64,000 nt of DNA from assembly GCF_008364765.1 (NCBI RefSeq), contig NZ_VTUY01000002.1, positions 64,501 through 128,500 on the forward strand, read 5' to 3'. Of this stretch, positions 43,769-52,122 are shown piece by piece. Source of the DNA: Bacillus sp. CH30_1T (lineage in GTDB: Bacteria; Bacillota; Bacilli; Bacillales; Bacillaceae_B). The position numbers and the translations under genes were made by a program. Under the pieces are notes generated by a model. The model ran no database searches. It saw nothing but the letters and a program-made list of their open reading frames with translations, and was not told the DNA's origin. Positions within the stretch are counted from its first letter, which is position 1, and every line of letters starts with the position of its first letter.

Positions 43769-44394
43769 GACTCTCCTCCAATCATTTTCACTTGTAATTC
43801 TGTATAGCGATTCATCGATACTTTCATCACCCAATAGGCTGGCATGACACCTAAGGCAAAGGGAATTAGCCCAGGCATTTGATAAATCAGGTAACCTACC
43901 ATCGTTAAGCCGATGGAGAGGATAAGATTCTGTTTGAAGCTGATGATCGTAATAATAAATGGCTGGTACAGGTAACGCCTAAAAGACTGGTCAAAATGAA
44001 CGTAATAGGGGAATAAATATAGAAATGAAAATACATACAGAATTAGTATGAATAAAATGAGCATCGTGCTGAATAAAGCGATGATACCTTTTAGTTGAGT
44101 CACAAGATAAAGATCAACCCATAAGAATAGACCAACACTTGAATAGATCCAGCCCAGACCGTTAACCTTCCAAAAATTCTTTTTGTAATATTGATGGTAT
44201 TCTTTGAAGAAAGGTTCATCCCGTCCACCTTTCAACCACTTTCTAGTAATGGCAAATAAAGAAACGGTTGCAGGGAAAATCCCAAGGACAACACCCCCAA
44301 TTACAATATGTAAAATCCAAAAAAGATTAAGCTGAATCGTCTTCCAAATCCAAAGGCTCGCTTCTGTAAATAATCCGCCTAATCGACTAAACAT
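43765..44394 (-). CDS. YesL-like membrane protein (DUF624)
   Basis: A 209-residue protein with about five hydrophobic segments (IVIGGVVLGIFPATVSLFAI, IIALFSTMLILFILILYVFS and others). The start MFSRLGGLFTEASLWIWKTI and the PATVSLFAITRKWLKG region are typical of the YesL/DUF624 family, whose genes accompany YesMN-LplABC carbohydrate loci; its function is unknown. AAAGGGTG six bases ahead supports the ATG at 44394, which overlaps the end of the ROK gene by eight bases. The stop overlaps the GH38 start, so the genes are coupled. Confidence 0.88.
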   Translation of the reverse strand: MFSRLGGLFTEASLWIWKTIQLNLFWILHIVIGGVVLGIFPATVSLFAITRKWLKGGRDEPFFKEYHQYYKKNFWKVNGLGWIYSSVGLFLWVDLYLVTQLKGIIALFSTMLILFILILYVFSFLYLFPYYVHFDQSFRRYLYQPFIITIISFKQNLILSIGLTMVGYLIYQMPGLIPFALGVMPAYWVMKVSMNRYTELQVKMIGGES

Positions 44395-45298
44395 GAAGAT
44401 CACCCTTTCTGTATTCTGCCAACCACACATAAGCAGCTCCAACCAATTGAGCTTCATCCAGATAGTGACACAAAGAAATGGAAGGACGTACCTTAGCAAT
44501 AGGCTTTGAATCCACTATCTTGTCCATTCTGGATTCCAGCTCCGCTAAAAAATCAGGCTGTCTGGTAATTCCTCCCCCTACCAAAATCTTCTCAGGATCC
44601 AATATGTACTGGATGTTGAAGATTCCGATCGCCAGAGTATAAAAAAAGGAATCTAATGATTTCTGAGCTCCTTCATGGTTCTTCCCGGCTTGTTCAAATA
44701 CCAGCGGCCCTGTCCATCCATCGTCATAAGGGGCTTGATGCTTCAGCCTTCTTGAAATGGCAGAGGACGAACCCAACTCACTCCATGTCTCATAAACATT
44801 TTCATGAATGTCACTTGCTAAAATCGAGTATCCGAATTCGCCGCCATGAAGATTGGCTCCCTTGAAGAGTTTCTTGTTAATGACAAGAGCCCCACCTATT
44901 CCCGTACCACATACGATACAGGCGAAAGTTTCACTTTCTCTTGCCGCCCCCTTCCAAAGCTCTGAAAGGGCAGCGCAATTGGCATCATTCTCCATTGCAA
45001 CCGGCAAACGATATCTCTTTCCGAGCAACTGCTTGACATTATGCTCATGAACAAATGGCACAGCACTATATCCTAAGACATTCCCTGCATCCGTCACACT
45101 TCCCGGACTACTAATGGTTATGCCAATCAAGGAATAATTCTTGTTCATGCGCTTATAATACTGATCGATCATGTCACTAAATTCATCGATTGATTGAGGG
45201 GTTGATGCTTCTTCTTTCTCAACTAACTGACCTGTAATAGAAACCAGCGCAAGCTTAATGTAGGTGCCGCCTATATCAATGGTTAATATAAACTCCAT
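44387..45298 (-). CDS. ROK-family kinase without zinc cysteines (BglK-like)
   Basis: A 303-residue protein of the ROK kinase family. ILTIDIGGTYIKLALV is the phosphate-binding start, ENDANCAALSELWKGAA holds the catalytic Asp, and GTGIGGALVINKKLFKGANL the ROK signature. The cysteine-rich zinc motif of many ROK kinases is missing, and GEFGH reads GEFGY. This pattern occurs in beta-glucoside kinase-like members of Gram-positives. It lies between GH1 and YesL genes. It may phosphorylate a sugar released by the local hydrolases, such as N-acetylglucosamine or mannose, or a disaccharide for GH1. The pneumococcal N-glycan locus also has a ROK gene. Confidence 0.85.
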   Translation of the reverse strand: MEFILTIDIGGTYIKLALVSITGQLVEKEEASTPQSIDEFSDMIDQYYKRMNKNYSLIGITISSPGSVTDAGNVLGYSAVPFVHEHNVKQLLGKRYRLPVAMENDANCAALSELWKGAARESETFACIVCGTGIGGALVINKKLFKGANLHGGEFGYSILASDIHENVYETWSELGSSSAISRRLKHQAPYDDGWTGPLVFEQAGKNHEGAQKSLDSFFYTLAIGIFNIQYILDPEKILVGGGITRQPDFLAELESRMDKIVDSKPIAKVRPSISLCHYLDEAQLVGAAYVWLAEYRKGDLHV

Positions 45299-45304
45299 AT
45301 CTTA

Positions 45305-46681
45305 TCACCCTAAATCCGGAAGCCGATTTGATTCGGCAAGAGCCTTAAACCAGTCTGCACTTTTTTTCTTATACCTTCTCCCGGTCTTCAAATCCAGTTC
45401 AACGAGTCCATACCTATTCTTGTACTCATTTAGCCATGACCAGTTATCAATGAAGGTCCATACATGATACCCATAACAATTTGACCCTTCTTCGATTCCT
45501 TTGTGAAGCCACTTTAGATGATTGCTCATAAATTCAATCCGGTAGGAATCCTGAATCATCCCTGTTGAATCTCTAAACCTTGATTCACCCTCCACTCCCA
45601 TCCCATTCTCCGCTATATACCAGGGGATGTTTCCATATTGGTCTCTTATCTTGAGGGCAATATCATAAATGCCTTTTTCGTATATTTCCCAGCCGCGATA
45701 TGGATTCATTTTCGCTCCGTCCCATTGATACGGTTCGAAATAGTGATCAAGTGTGTTTGTCGAAGCAGGTGACCCTGCCTGTACCCTTCGTGGTTGATAA
45801 TAATTAACACCAAGAAAGTCCACGGGGGAATCTTTCAATAGTTGGAAGTCTCCAGGAAAATAACGGACGTTAATGTGTTCATGTTCTATGAAGGACAACA
45901 ACTCTTCCGGGAACTTACCCTTAACAACCGGATCTAAAAAGCTCCGATTATACAGCACATCGGCCCACATAGCTGCTTCCAAGTCTTTAGGGTTGTCTGA
46001 GCGGGGATAACTTGGCGTTAAGTTTAAAATGATACCTATTTTCCCCCGATGGTTCCTGTCCTTAAATGCCCTTACTGCTTTCACGTGGGCCATCAACGTA
46101 TGATATCCAGCCTGAAATGCTCGATTGAGATCGAACACTCCCGGTAGATGCTTATCATTTAAATAACCCATCTCAATGGGTACAATGGGTTCATTAAACG
46201 TGACCCATTCCTCAACAAGATCCCCAAATCGTTCAAATGCCACCTTAGCGTAAAACTCAAACTCATCGACAACTTCCCGATTGTCCCAACCGCCTTTCTC
46301 GTACAATCGAAAGGGCATATCGAAATGAAACAAATTAACAATGGGCTTAATACCACTTTCATTAAGCCTCTGAAATACATCCCTATAAAAGGCAACCGCC
46401 TCTTCATTTACTTGAGTGCCATCAGGTAATAACCTCGCCCACGATATCGAGGTTCGAAAGGAATTAAAGCCTGTTTGCTTCATCGTGACAATGTCTTCTT
46501 TATAGTGAGCATAAAAGCCTGAAGTATCTTCCGGTCCTATCTGCTGAAAGAAACGTTCAGGTTCCTTCTGAAACCAATAATCCCAAACATTTTTAGCCTT
46601 TCCTCCACCACTTCCCGCTCCCTCCATCTGGGGTCCCGAAGAAGCCGCTCCCCATAAAAAACCATCAGGAAATTCCATCAT
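45305..46681 (-). CDS. GH1 beta-glycosidase
   Basis: A 458-residue cytoplasmic TIM-barrel enzyme retaining beta-glycosides. Acid/base Glu is in EEWVTFNEPIVP and nucleophile Glu in WYIAENGMGV. Near residue 425 the text is WTFIDNWSWLNEYKNRYG; beta-glucosidases have Glu where Ser stands here (DNFEW), and 6-phospho-beta-glycosidases also have Ser at this place. The substrate is therefore not plain glucoside. In this locus the beta-mannose of Man-beta-1,4-GlcNAc, left after the alpha-mannosidases, needs a beta-mannosidase, and this gene is the only candidate. ATG at 46681 follows GAGGG by five bases. A cre box precedes it. Confidence 0.85.
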   Translation of the reverse strand: MMEFPDGFLWGAASSGPQMEGAGSGGGKAKNVWDYWFQKEPERFFQQIGPEDTSGFYAHYKEDIVTMKQTGFNSFRTSISWARLLPDGTQVNEEAVAFYRDVFQRLNESGIKPIVNLFHFDMPFRLYEKGGWDNREVVDEFEFYAKVAFERFGDLVEEWVTFNEPIVPIEMGYLNDKHLPGVFDLNRAFQAGYHTLMAHVKAVRAFKDRNHRGKIGIILNLTPSYPRSDNPKDLEAAMWADVLYNRSFLDPVVKGKFPEELLSFIEHEHINVRYFPGDFQLLKDSPVDFLGVNYYQPRRVQAGSPASTNTLDHYFEPYQWDGAKMNPYRGWEIYEKGIYDIALKIRDQYGNIPWYIAENGMGVEGESRFRDSTGMIQDSYRIEFMSNHLKWLHKGIEEGSNCYGYHVWTFIDNWSWLNEYKNRYGLVELDLKTGRRYKKKSADWFKALAESNRLPDLG

Positions 46682-46694
46682 TAACACCCTCTCT

Positions 46695-46708
46695 AGAAAT
46701 CGCTTACA
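46695..46708. promoter_or_regulatory. cre box before the GH1 gene
   Basis: AGAAATCGCTTACA fits the cre consensus apart from the first and sixth bases and lies 14 bases before the start codon of the GH1 gene, so CcpA would act on the GH1-ROK-YesL-GH38-GH125-GH38 operon. Confidence 0.65.
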
Positions 46709-46737
46709 TTTCTTCTTAAAGCCATCATATATAGAAA

Positions 46738-46773
46738 GAAAAGGAGTTGGAATATGTTCACTCCAACTCCTTT
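46738..46773. terminator. Hairpin between manA and the GH1 operon
   Basis: AAAGGAGTTGGA faces TCCAACTCCTTT across a ten-base loop; on the minus strand TTCTTTC follows. It may be a second terminator behind manA, isolating the GH1 promoter. Confidence 0.65.
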
Positions 46774-46865
46774 AATAAACGCATGAAAACTTTAAAAATG
46801 ACACTTTTTGTGGATGGTTCCCTACTCTTTTTACTTAGAGGAAAAGTAAAAGAATGATAAAAAAA

Positions 46866-46887
46866 ACGCAAAGCTCATAAGCTCTGC
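46866..46887 (-). terminator. Terminator of manA
   Basis: On the minus strand CGCAGAGCTTATGAGCTTTGCG (a nearly perfect hairpin; key arms CGCAGAGC and GCTTTGCG) is followed by eight T. It begins 18 bases after the manA stop codon. Confidence 0.88.
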
Positions 46888-46904
46888 GCCATTCTTATAA
46901 CCAA

Positions 46905-47852
46905 TCAAACATGAGAAACAATCAACTCAACCTGTCCCTCAATCTCAAATGTCTCAACATCCGCGGGTATTATGAAATGATCTCCTTTTGTAAGAGAATA
47001 CTCTTCTCCTTGGACCTTCAGTACACCGGTTCCATCCAGTACACTTGCCAATTGAAATGGCTGGTCTTGCACAAATGCGGCATGTCCATCGACTTGCCAT
47101 TTGTACACTGTGAAGTATTCTGCTTCTACAAATTTCGTGGACTCGACCCCTTCTCGTTTCTCCACAACCGGTTCAACAGCCGCAGCCTTGTGTGGAATGG
47201 TTGTCACTTCAATCGATTTGTCGATATGCAGCTCACGGGTATTCCCTTCCGCATCCTTACGATCATAATCATACACACGATACGTCGTATCCGAACTTTG
47301 CTGTGTTTCTAACACCAAAGTTCCTTTGCAAAGCGCATGGATGGTGCCACTTGGAACATAGAAGAAGTCACCAGGCTTAACCGGGATGCGTCGCAGCAGG
47401 TCATTCCACTCGCCTTTTTCAATCATCGATACAAACTCTTCCTTCGTTTGAGCTGTATGTCCAAAAATCATCTCGGCATCTTCATCACAATCGATGATGT
47501 ACCAGCACTCGGTTTTACCCAGTTCACCGTTTTCATGTTCTTTAGCATAGGTATCATCCGGGTGCACCTGCACAGAAAGATCTGCGTTGGCGTCCAATAT
47601 TTTCGTCAGTAATGGAAACACCGGTGAAGAATGGTTCCCAAATAACTCACGATGCTCCTTCCAAAGCTCGCCAATCGTCTTTCCGGCAAACTCACCGCTG
47701 ACCACTGTGCTCTGGCCATTCGGGTGGCCTGATATGGCCCAGCATTCACCCGTTATATCGGATGGAATATCGTAGTTGAATTGGTCCTTTAACGTCGTAC
47801 CTCCCCAGATTCTTTCCTGGAATACGGGTTGTAGAAATAGTGGTTGGTTCAT
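46905..47852 (-). CDS. manA: Mannose-6-phosphate isomerase, class I
   Basis: A 315-residue zinc enzyme, the same length as B. subtilis ManA, that converts mannose 6-phosphate to fructose 6-phosphate. The fold is a cupin: LSVQVHPDDTYAKEHE contains the Gln/His zinc ligands, GKTECWYIIDC the Glu ligand, and FFYVPSGTIHALCKG the later His ligand. AGGAGG lies five bases before the ATG. It has its own terminator. The gene is separate from manPR here, but it is the enzyme on which the PTS, mannosylglycerate and N-glycan routes converge. Confidence 0.95.
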   Translation of the reverse strand: MNQPLFLQPVFQERIWGGTTLKDQFNYDIPSDITGECWAISGHPNGQSTVVSGEFAGKTIGELWKEHRELFGNHSSPVFPLLTKILDANADLSVQVHPDDTYAKEHENGELGKTECWYIIDCDEDAEMIFGHTAQTKEEFVSMIEKGEWNDLLRRIPVKPGDFFYVPSGTIHALCKGTLVLETQQSSDTTYRVYDYDRKDAEGNTRELHIDKSIEVTTIPHKAAAVEPVVEKREGVESTKFVEAEYFTVYKWQVDGHAAFVQDQPFQLASVLDGTGVLKVQGEEYSLTKGDHFIIPADVETFEIEGQVELIVSHV

Positions 47853-47861
47853 GGTTGCCTC

Positions 47862-48023
47862 CTAATGTTTACTTTTTGTATGTACTTTTACGATTTCACT
47901 AATCTTATCAACGATCTCATTCAGTTGATTCTTTTGAGCTCCACTTAGTTGATGTCTTATCTCATTGATAACCATTTCATCAATCTTTAGGCTCTTTAAC
48001 TCTTCCCAATTGATTGTCTTATA
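47862..48023 (-). pseudogene. Short orphan reading frame, probable gene remnant
   Basis: Fifty-three codons are open between two stops just upstream of manA (INWEELKSLKIDEMVINEIR, then SGAQKNQLNEIVDKISEIV). The amphipathic, lysine- and glutamate-rich sequence looks like protein, but the only ATG is internal and has no good ribosome site. It is best read as the tail of a lost gene. I do not recognise its family. Confidence 0.35.
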
Positions 48024-48203
48024 TTATGTAGGTTCTATCAAGTACGAAATAGTGTTCGATCCTCTTTCATTGACTGACAATCGATCACCCGTAGTGGCTT
48101 ATTCCGGATGACCGCTTCACTCCCACCTTCTTGTCATTATGTTCCCCCATCACTTTCTATCTTATCGACTATCCTAACTTCCAGTTGCCATCTTTAAAAA
48201 AAG

Positions 48204-48228
48204 GCCAAAATCGACATCCGATTTTGGC
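48204..48228 (-). terminator. Terminator of the GH85 gene
   Basis: On the minus strand GCCAAAATCG, a five-base loop, CGATTTTGGC and CTTTTTTT. Confidence 0.9.
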
Positions 48229-48252
48229 AGAATTCTATTCTACATAAGTAAT

Positions 48253-50877
48253 TTAATATCCATGAACCTCCAGTTCAAAAATACGTGCAGCTTGATCCCC
48301 TGTTTGAGTAGGTTCGTTTATCGATAAACGAACGAAGCGAGCTTCTGTCACGGGTATCGTATGCTCGGTAACAGAGGCCTGATTATCATCCACGCTTACG
48401 TTCCCTTCCCACGTATCTCCATCCATACTTGTCTCTATAACAAAGGATTTCGTGTTAAACGCCGGAGATTCTCCTCCTGCTTCAGCATGTTTCACGATGA
48501 ATTTAGATAAATGATACGTATCTTCTAAATCCACCACCATCCACTGATCCGTACCAAGCGCACACCATTTACTGTTATTCTCCACTACCCCATCAACAGC
48601 CTTATCTGCTCCTTCACTTGGAGCACAGGCACCACTTGATTCAGTCGCTTTATTCAAGGCAACATTTTCAATCGCATCCGCGTCTTCAGAGACGAAAATA
48701 TAAGCTTGTTTCGTCATGACATCTTCGCCCGATGTATTCCTAGCCGTCAACGTAACTGAAAATAACCCCTCCTCGAGATATTGAACAACAGGGTTCTCCT
48801 CTGAACTAACCACCGGCTGACCGCCCTCGAACTGCCATTCCCACTCTTCGGTGACTTCTGAAGCTTCACTGTAGAATTGTACTTTATCGCCTGGGCGTAT
48901 AACCGTTTGATCGACCCGAAAGTCTGCTTCCGGTTTTGGATAGGCTGGCCAGTCCATCGTGACGACACTGCCTTCTCCTCTTACAAGCTCTTTACTGACA
49001 GGTACCACCTCATAAGAAGTAGTTTCTTCTTTTCCATTCCTTTTCAAATCATTTAAGGCAAGGACATGGTTTGGAGTTTCTCCTACCCATTCTTTGGAAC
49101 CATCTGAATGAATTCTGTACACCTCATAATGTTTAACTTTGTCCATTTTATTCCATGATAACCGGACATCCGCATATAAACCATCTACAAAATGTACTTG
49201 TGAGATCTCAAGCCCTGATGGTTTTCGAGGCTTATCTTTTCCATCTTTATCATTGTAAATCTTCATTTCTCCAATATGGATTTCATAATCCTCAGGTTTT
49301 TTAACATTATCGAAGTGAAGGGATACGGAGGAAAGACGTTTTCCCTTAAATTTTGTGAGATTAAACGTTTGTGTGACCCAATCTCCGCGACTCTTCTTTT
49401 TCACTTTTAATAAGGAAGTCTTATCATGATCAAAGCCTAGTTGTACGTCCATCTCTGGTTTCTTTTCATCCGTTTTATACGTAATCGAAAACTTTGTGTC
49501 TTTGGTAATTTCCACATCTGTTTCATAAAGAGACAGAGTTGTCTTGCTATTCTCGTCACGTGTGCCTTGAACTTTCAATGAACTTCCACCGTAGTAAGAC
49601 GTACTCCAATCAAAGGCTGGATCCAATAATTCGCCTTCACCTTCCACTTTCCAACGCCAAGTCGGTAAAATGTCTTGGAGACTTCGGTTATTCCACTCCC
49701 GTTCAGATAACTTTTCTCCGTCAATGGCAAAGAATTCCCCACTCCCCGTATTAAAGTTCGTCGTGAATGGTAGCGACTGAATCGTTGTCTTTTCAGAAAA
49801 ATGACTTGAAATTCCAGGCCAATTCACTTCAGGATCCCCAGTCCAAAACGCTTCTTCTTTTTGATAGAACTCGTTCATCGCACTTGACGATTTAAATGCC
49901 CAATCAGGGCGATAAATACCAAGAGATGTCCAAGGAGAACCGTCCTCTCTGAATAGGTTGTCCCAATTGACAGAGGTCTCTGTCCCGTTTGCTTCCACAT
50001 CTATTCCTGAATACAAATCGTAAGGAGATCGTCCAATTTCCAACGCCTTTTCGTATGAGCGTTCTTGACTTTCACCCTTCCACCAGAAATTCAGGAACAT
50101 ACTGTCGGATACACGTTGGGCCTCATCTTGCAGAAAGTACGTATTTTCATCCGTCAAATAGTTCTGCCAATCTATCTCGCCTGATTTCACCATCGAATCA
50201 TACCACATAATCTCAAAGCCCTTTGGCTTATGATCCTGAAGATAGATAAGGAACTCTTGCATCTTCTCAGCTCGTTCCCCGTCTCCACCCTCGGTCTCCT
50301 GATTAATAAACCAGCCGTCAAACCCATAATATTCTGCCACTTCAAGCAACTTGTCAGCAGCAGGGAACGATCCATCCTCCCGCTGTGTCAACATTTGATC
50401 GACCCACTCTTCTTTTCCGCCATACACTTTTGGCGGGAAAAAGACGTTTCCTAAAACCGGTACCCCGTTACGGTGAGAAGCATCGATCACATCAGCACTC
50501 GGGGGCACGATGATACCTTCTCCAGAAGAACCTGCCCAGTACACCATCACGTCTACATATTGCCAAAAGGCAAATGTATTCGCATAAAACTCCTCTCCTC
50601 CTTGAGAAGGTACTCCACTTGTATGAGGGTTCAAAGCAGATAAAGCTACAACACGTGCAGAATTAGTCCCTTCACTTGACTCTACCCGTTCCGCCAGAGG
50701 AACCATGGACCTGTTGTAGGCTGCATCCGGATCCTGGTCAGGCGACCATTCTAGAAGACCTTCCGGATACCAATGAGAAGAAGTGGGACCTTCCGCCAAT
50801 ACTGCCATGGGAAATAGAAACAAAACGAAAAACATGAAACTTCCAACCAGCCTTTTATAACCGTTCTTCATTTCCAT
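48253..50877 (-). CDS. Secreted GH85 endo-beta-N-acetylglucosaminidase with PKD-like and CBM32-like domains
   Basis: An 874-residue extracellular enzyme that cuts between the two core GlcNAc residues of N-glycans. The signal peptide is LVGSFMFFVLFLFPMAVLA with cleavage after residue 28. The GH85 domain follows, with the catalytic pair Asn192 and Glu194 in GFDGWFINQETEGG. Next are a beta-sandwich part, a fibronectin-like segment (about 575-650), a PKD-like domain (about 660-745, EADFRVDQTVIRPGDKVQF, VTLTARNTSGED) and a C-terminal discoidin/CBM32-like domain (NVALNKATESSGACAPSEGA to FELEVHGY). The size is like EndoBH of Bacillus halodurans. No wall-anchor motif is seen, so it is released. AGGAGG is seven bases ahead; the promoter has a perfect cre box. 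Confidence 0.95.
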   Translation of the reverse strand: MEMKNGYKRLVGSFMFFVLFLFPMAVLAEGPTSSHWYPEGLLEWSPDQDPDAAYNRSMVPLAERVESSEGTNSARVVALSALNPHTSGVPSQGGEEFYANTFAFWQYVDVMVYWAGSSGEGIIVPPSADVIDASHRNGVPVLGNVFFPPKVYGGKEEWVDQMLTQREDGSFPAADKLLEVAEYYGFDGWFINQETEGGDGERAEKMQEFLIYLQDHKPKGFEIMWYDSMVKSGEIDWQNYLTDENTYFLQDEAQRVSDSMFLNFWWKGESQERSYEKALEIGRSPYDLYSGIDVEANGTETSVNWDNLFREDGSPWTSLGIYRPDWAFKSSSAMNEFYQKEEAFWTGDPEVNWPGISSHFSEKTTIQSLPFTTNFNTGSGEFFAIDGEKLSEREWNNRSLQDILPTWRWKVEGEGELLDPAFDWSTSYYGGSSLKVQGTRDENSKTTLSLYETDVEITKDTKFSITYKTDEKKPEMDVQLGFDHDKTSLLKVKKKSRGDWVTQTFNLTKFKGKRLSSVSLHFDNVKKPEDYEIHIGEMKIYNDKDGKDKPRKPSGLEISQVHFVDGLYADVRLSWNKMDKVKHYEVYRIHSDGSKEWVGETPNHVLALNDLKRNGKEETTSYEVVPVSKELVRGEGSVVTMDWPAYPKPEADFRVDQTVIRPGDKVQFYSEASEVTEEWEWQFEGGQPVVSSEENPVVQYLEEGLFSVTLTARNTSGEDVMTKQAYIFVSEDADAIENVALNKATESSGACAPSEGADKAVDGVVENNSKWCALGTDQWMVVDLEDTYHLSKFIVKHAEAGGESPAFNTKSFVIETSMDGDTWEGNVSVDDNQASVTEHTIPVTEARFVRLSINEPTQTGDQAARIFELEVHGY

Positions 50878-50968
50878 TGCTCAACCTCCTATTATGAATG
50901 GATCAATCCTTTTATTGCCTCGTTCCAATCCACCCCCTTCATGAATTAGAAACTACTAATCTCCATCT

Positions 50969-50988
50969 TGTAAACGTTTACAATTATA
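50969..50988 (-). promoter_or_regulatory. GH85 promoter: perfect cre palindrome next to -10
   Basis: TGTAAACGTTTACA at 50969-50982 is a perfectly symmetric cre box. On the minus strand TATAAT (50983-50988) directly precedes it, so bound CcpA would cover the transcription start. No clear -35 is seen. Confidence 0.78.
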
Positions 50989-51099
50989 GAAAAAAGCAGA
51001 TGAATTAGATTTAATTTAGTCGAGAAGGTAATAGGAATCAATTGATTTGGAGGATGTTGTAAAGTATGAACAGTTAATCTTTAAATATTACAGTCTATT

Positions 51100-51360
51100 T
51101 ATATATCAATCTGAGAACGAATTTATGAGAAACTGGAGGAGAAGGTTCATATGATAGGTACTTTGTATGTGGCAGTTTGAAGCTTCCTTCATAAGTATCA
51201 ATGGGAGGGAACTCCTTATGAATCGGGAATTGATGATTAAACAATCATTGCAAGATTAATAGATGAAGTAAATAAGATTCGGTCCGAAAATCAAGTATTA
51301 AGAAAAATTAAATTTAAAACTATCAAAATGGGAAAATACCTTTTCAAACTCATATCCTAG
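51100..51360 (+). pseudogene. Decayed coding remnants upstream of the GH85 gene
   Basis: Two short frames read like protein but are broken by stops: KYQWEGTPYESGIDD at about 51198-51242, and IARLIDEVNKIRSENQVL continuing to about 51359. No complete gene is present in this 540-base gap and the family is not recognised. Confidence 0.3.
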
Positions 51361-51384
51361 ATTCAACAATTTCATTGTTCAAAA

Positions 51385-51414
51385 AAGGAAGCACGAGAAC
51401 CCCCGGTGCTTCCT
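51385..51414 (-). terminator. Terminator of the epimerase/acetyltransferase operon
   Basis: On the minus strand AGGAAGCAC, an eleven-base loop, GTGCTTCCT and TTTTT. Confidence 0.88.
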
Positions 51415-51419
51415 TATCC

Positions 51420-52109
51420 CTACCCATATACATATACAACGGTATTTTCTGATTCGAGTGATATTCCACGCCAGCCGGCTTTTAATAATTCCTGTTGTTT
51501 CGAGACATCAGCCATCGGTACTTTCTCCATGTTGTACATCTCTCTTTCATCTTTGCCGTCGAGTCGTTTGACGAAGATGTAGCGCAGTTGATGGTCATAT
51601 TTATGTTTCAGGGCAGCGATGTGCATGCCCTGTTTGAATTTGTCTTTCATACTCGGGATATTGAAGGGAGCGACGGTGCAGGCTACATAGGTGAAGGTCC
51701 GGTCCAGGTTCTTCAATTCATCCATGATCAGGTATGCCAGTGTCTGTTGGAGGCGGTTTCCTCTGTACACTGGATGGACATTCGATATTTCCTGGTAGAT
51801 GACCTGTGGAAGCTCATCTGTGGACAACCCGATATCAAGGCCAAGATGCTCCCCATCTATGGGAGGGATCAACAAAGCGCGGAAGGCGATGAGTCTATTC
51901 CCCGTGAAGGCTCCGATCATCAGCCCATTCCCCCCCAAGATATAAATGAATTCCTCCTGACTGAGGGGCTGCAGAGTCGATTTTTCATTGAGCTCATCCA
52001 CCACTGTCTCCTGCAGATCGAGTATTTGCCGTAAATGCTCCATCTCCAACAAACGTACTGAATACGGTTCGTTCGTCTTTTCCAAAACGCCTTCTAATAG
52101 TTGCTCCAT
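51420..52109 (-). CDS. GNAT-family acyltransferase
   Basis: A 229-residue cytoplasmic protein of the GNAT N-acyltransferase fold. NGLMIGAFTGNRLIAFRALL is the central strand pair, and ISNVHPVYRGNRLQQTLAYL is the acyl-CoA pyrophosphate-binding loop (here Y-R-G-N-R-L in place of R-G-x-G-x-G/A). The substrate is unknown. It is 13 bases downstream of the dipeptide epimerase gene in the same operon, so it may act on a dipeptide or amino acid produced there. AAGGAGA precedes the ATG. Confidence 0.85.
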   Translation of the reverse strand: MEQLLEGVLEKTNEPYSVRLLEMEHLRQILDLQETVVDELNEKSTLQPLSQEEFIYILGGNGLMIGAFTGNRLIAFRALLIPPIDGEHLGLDIGLSTDELPQVIYQEISNVHPVYRGNRLQQTLAYLIMDELKNLDRTFTYVACTVAPFNIPSMKDKFKQGMHIAALKHKYDHQLRYIFVKRLDGKDEREMYNMEKVPMADVSKQQELLKAGWRGISLESENTVVYVYG

Positions 52110-52122
52110 GCTTTACATCTCC

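Noticed and set aside
46738-46773. Hairpin before GH1 considered as an antitermination target
   Set aside because: A cre box and open promoter space lie between it and the GH1 start, and no BglG-type RNA-binding regulator is in the window (ManR is a DNA-binding type).
51495-52034. Open frame of 179 codons on the plus strand
   Set aside because: It lies antisense inside the GNAT acyltransferase gene, has no ribosome site, and its composition is that of a shadow frame.
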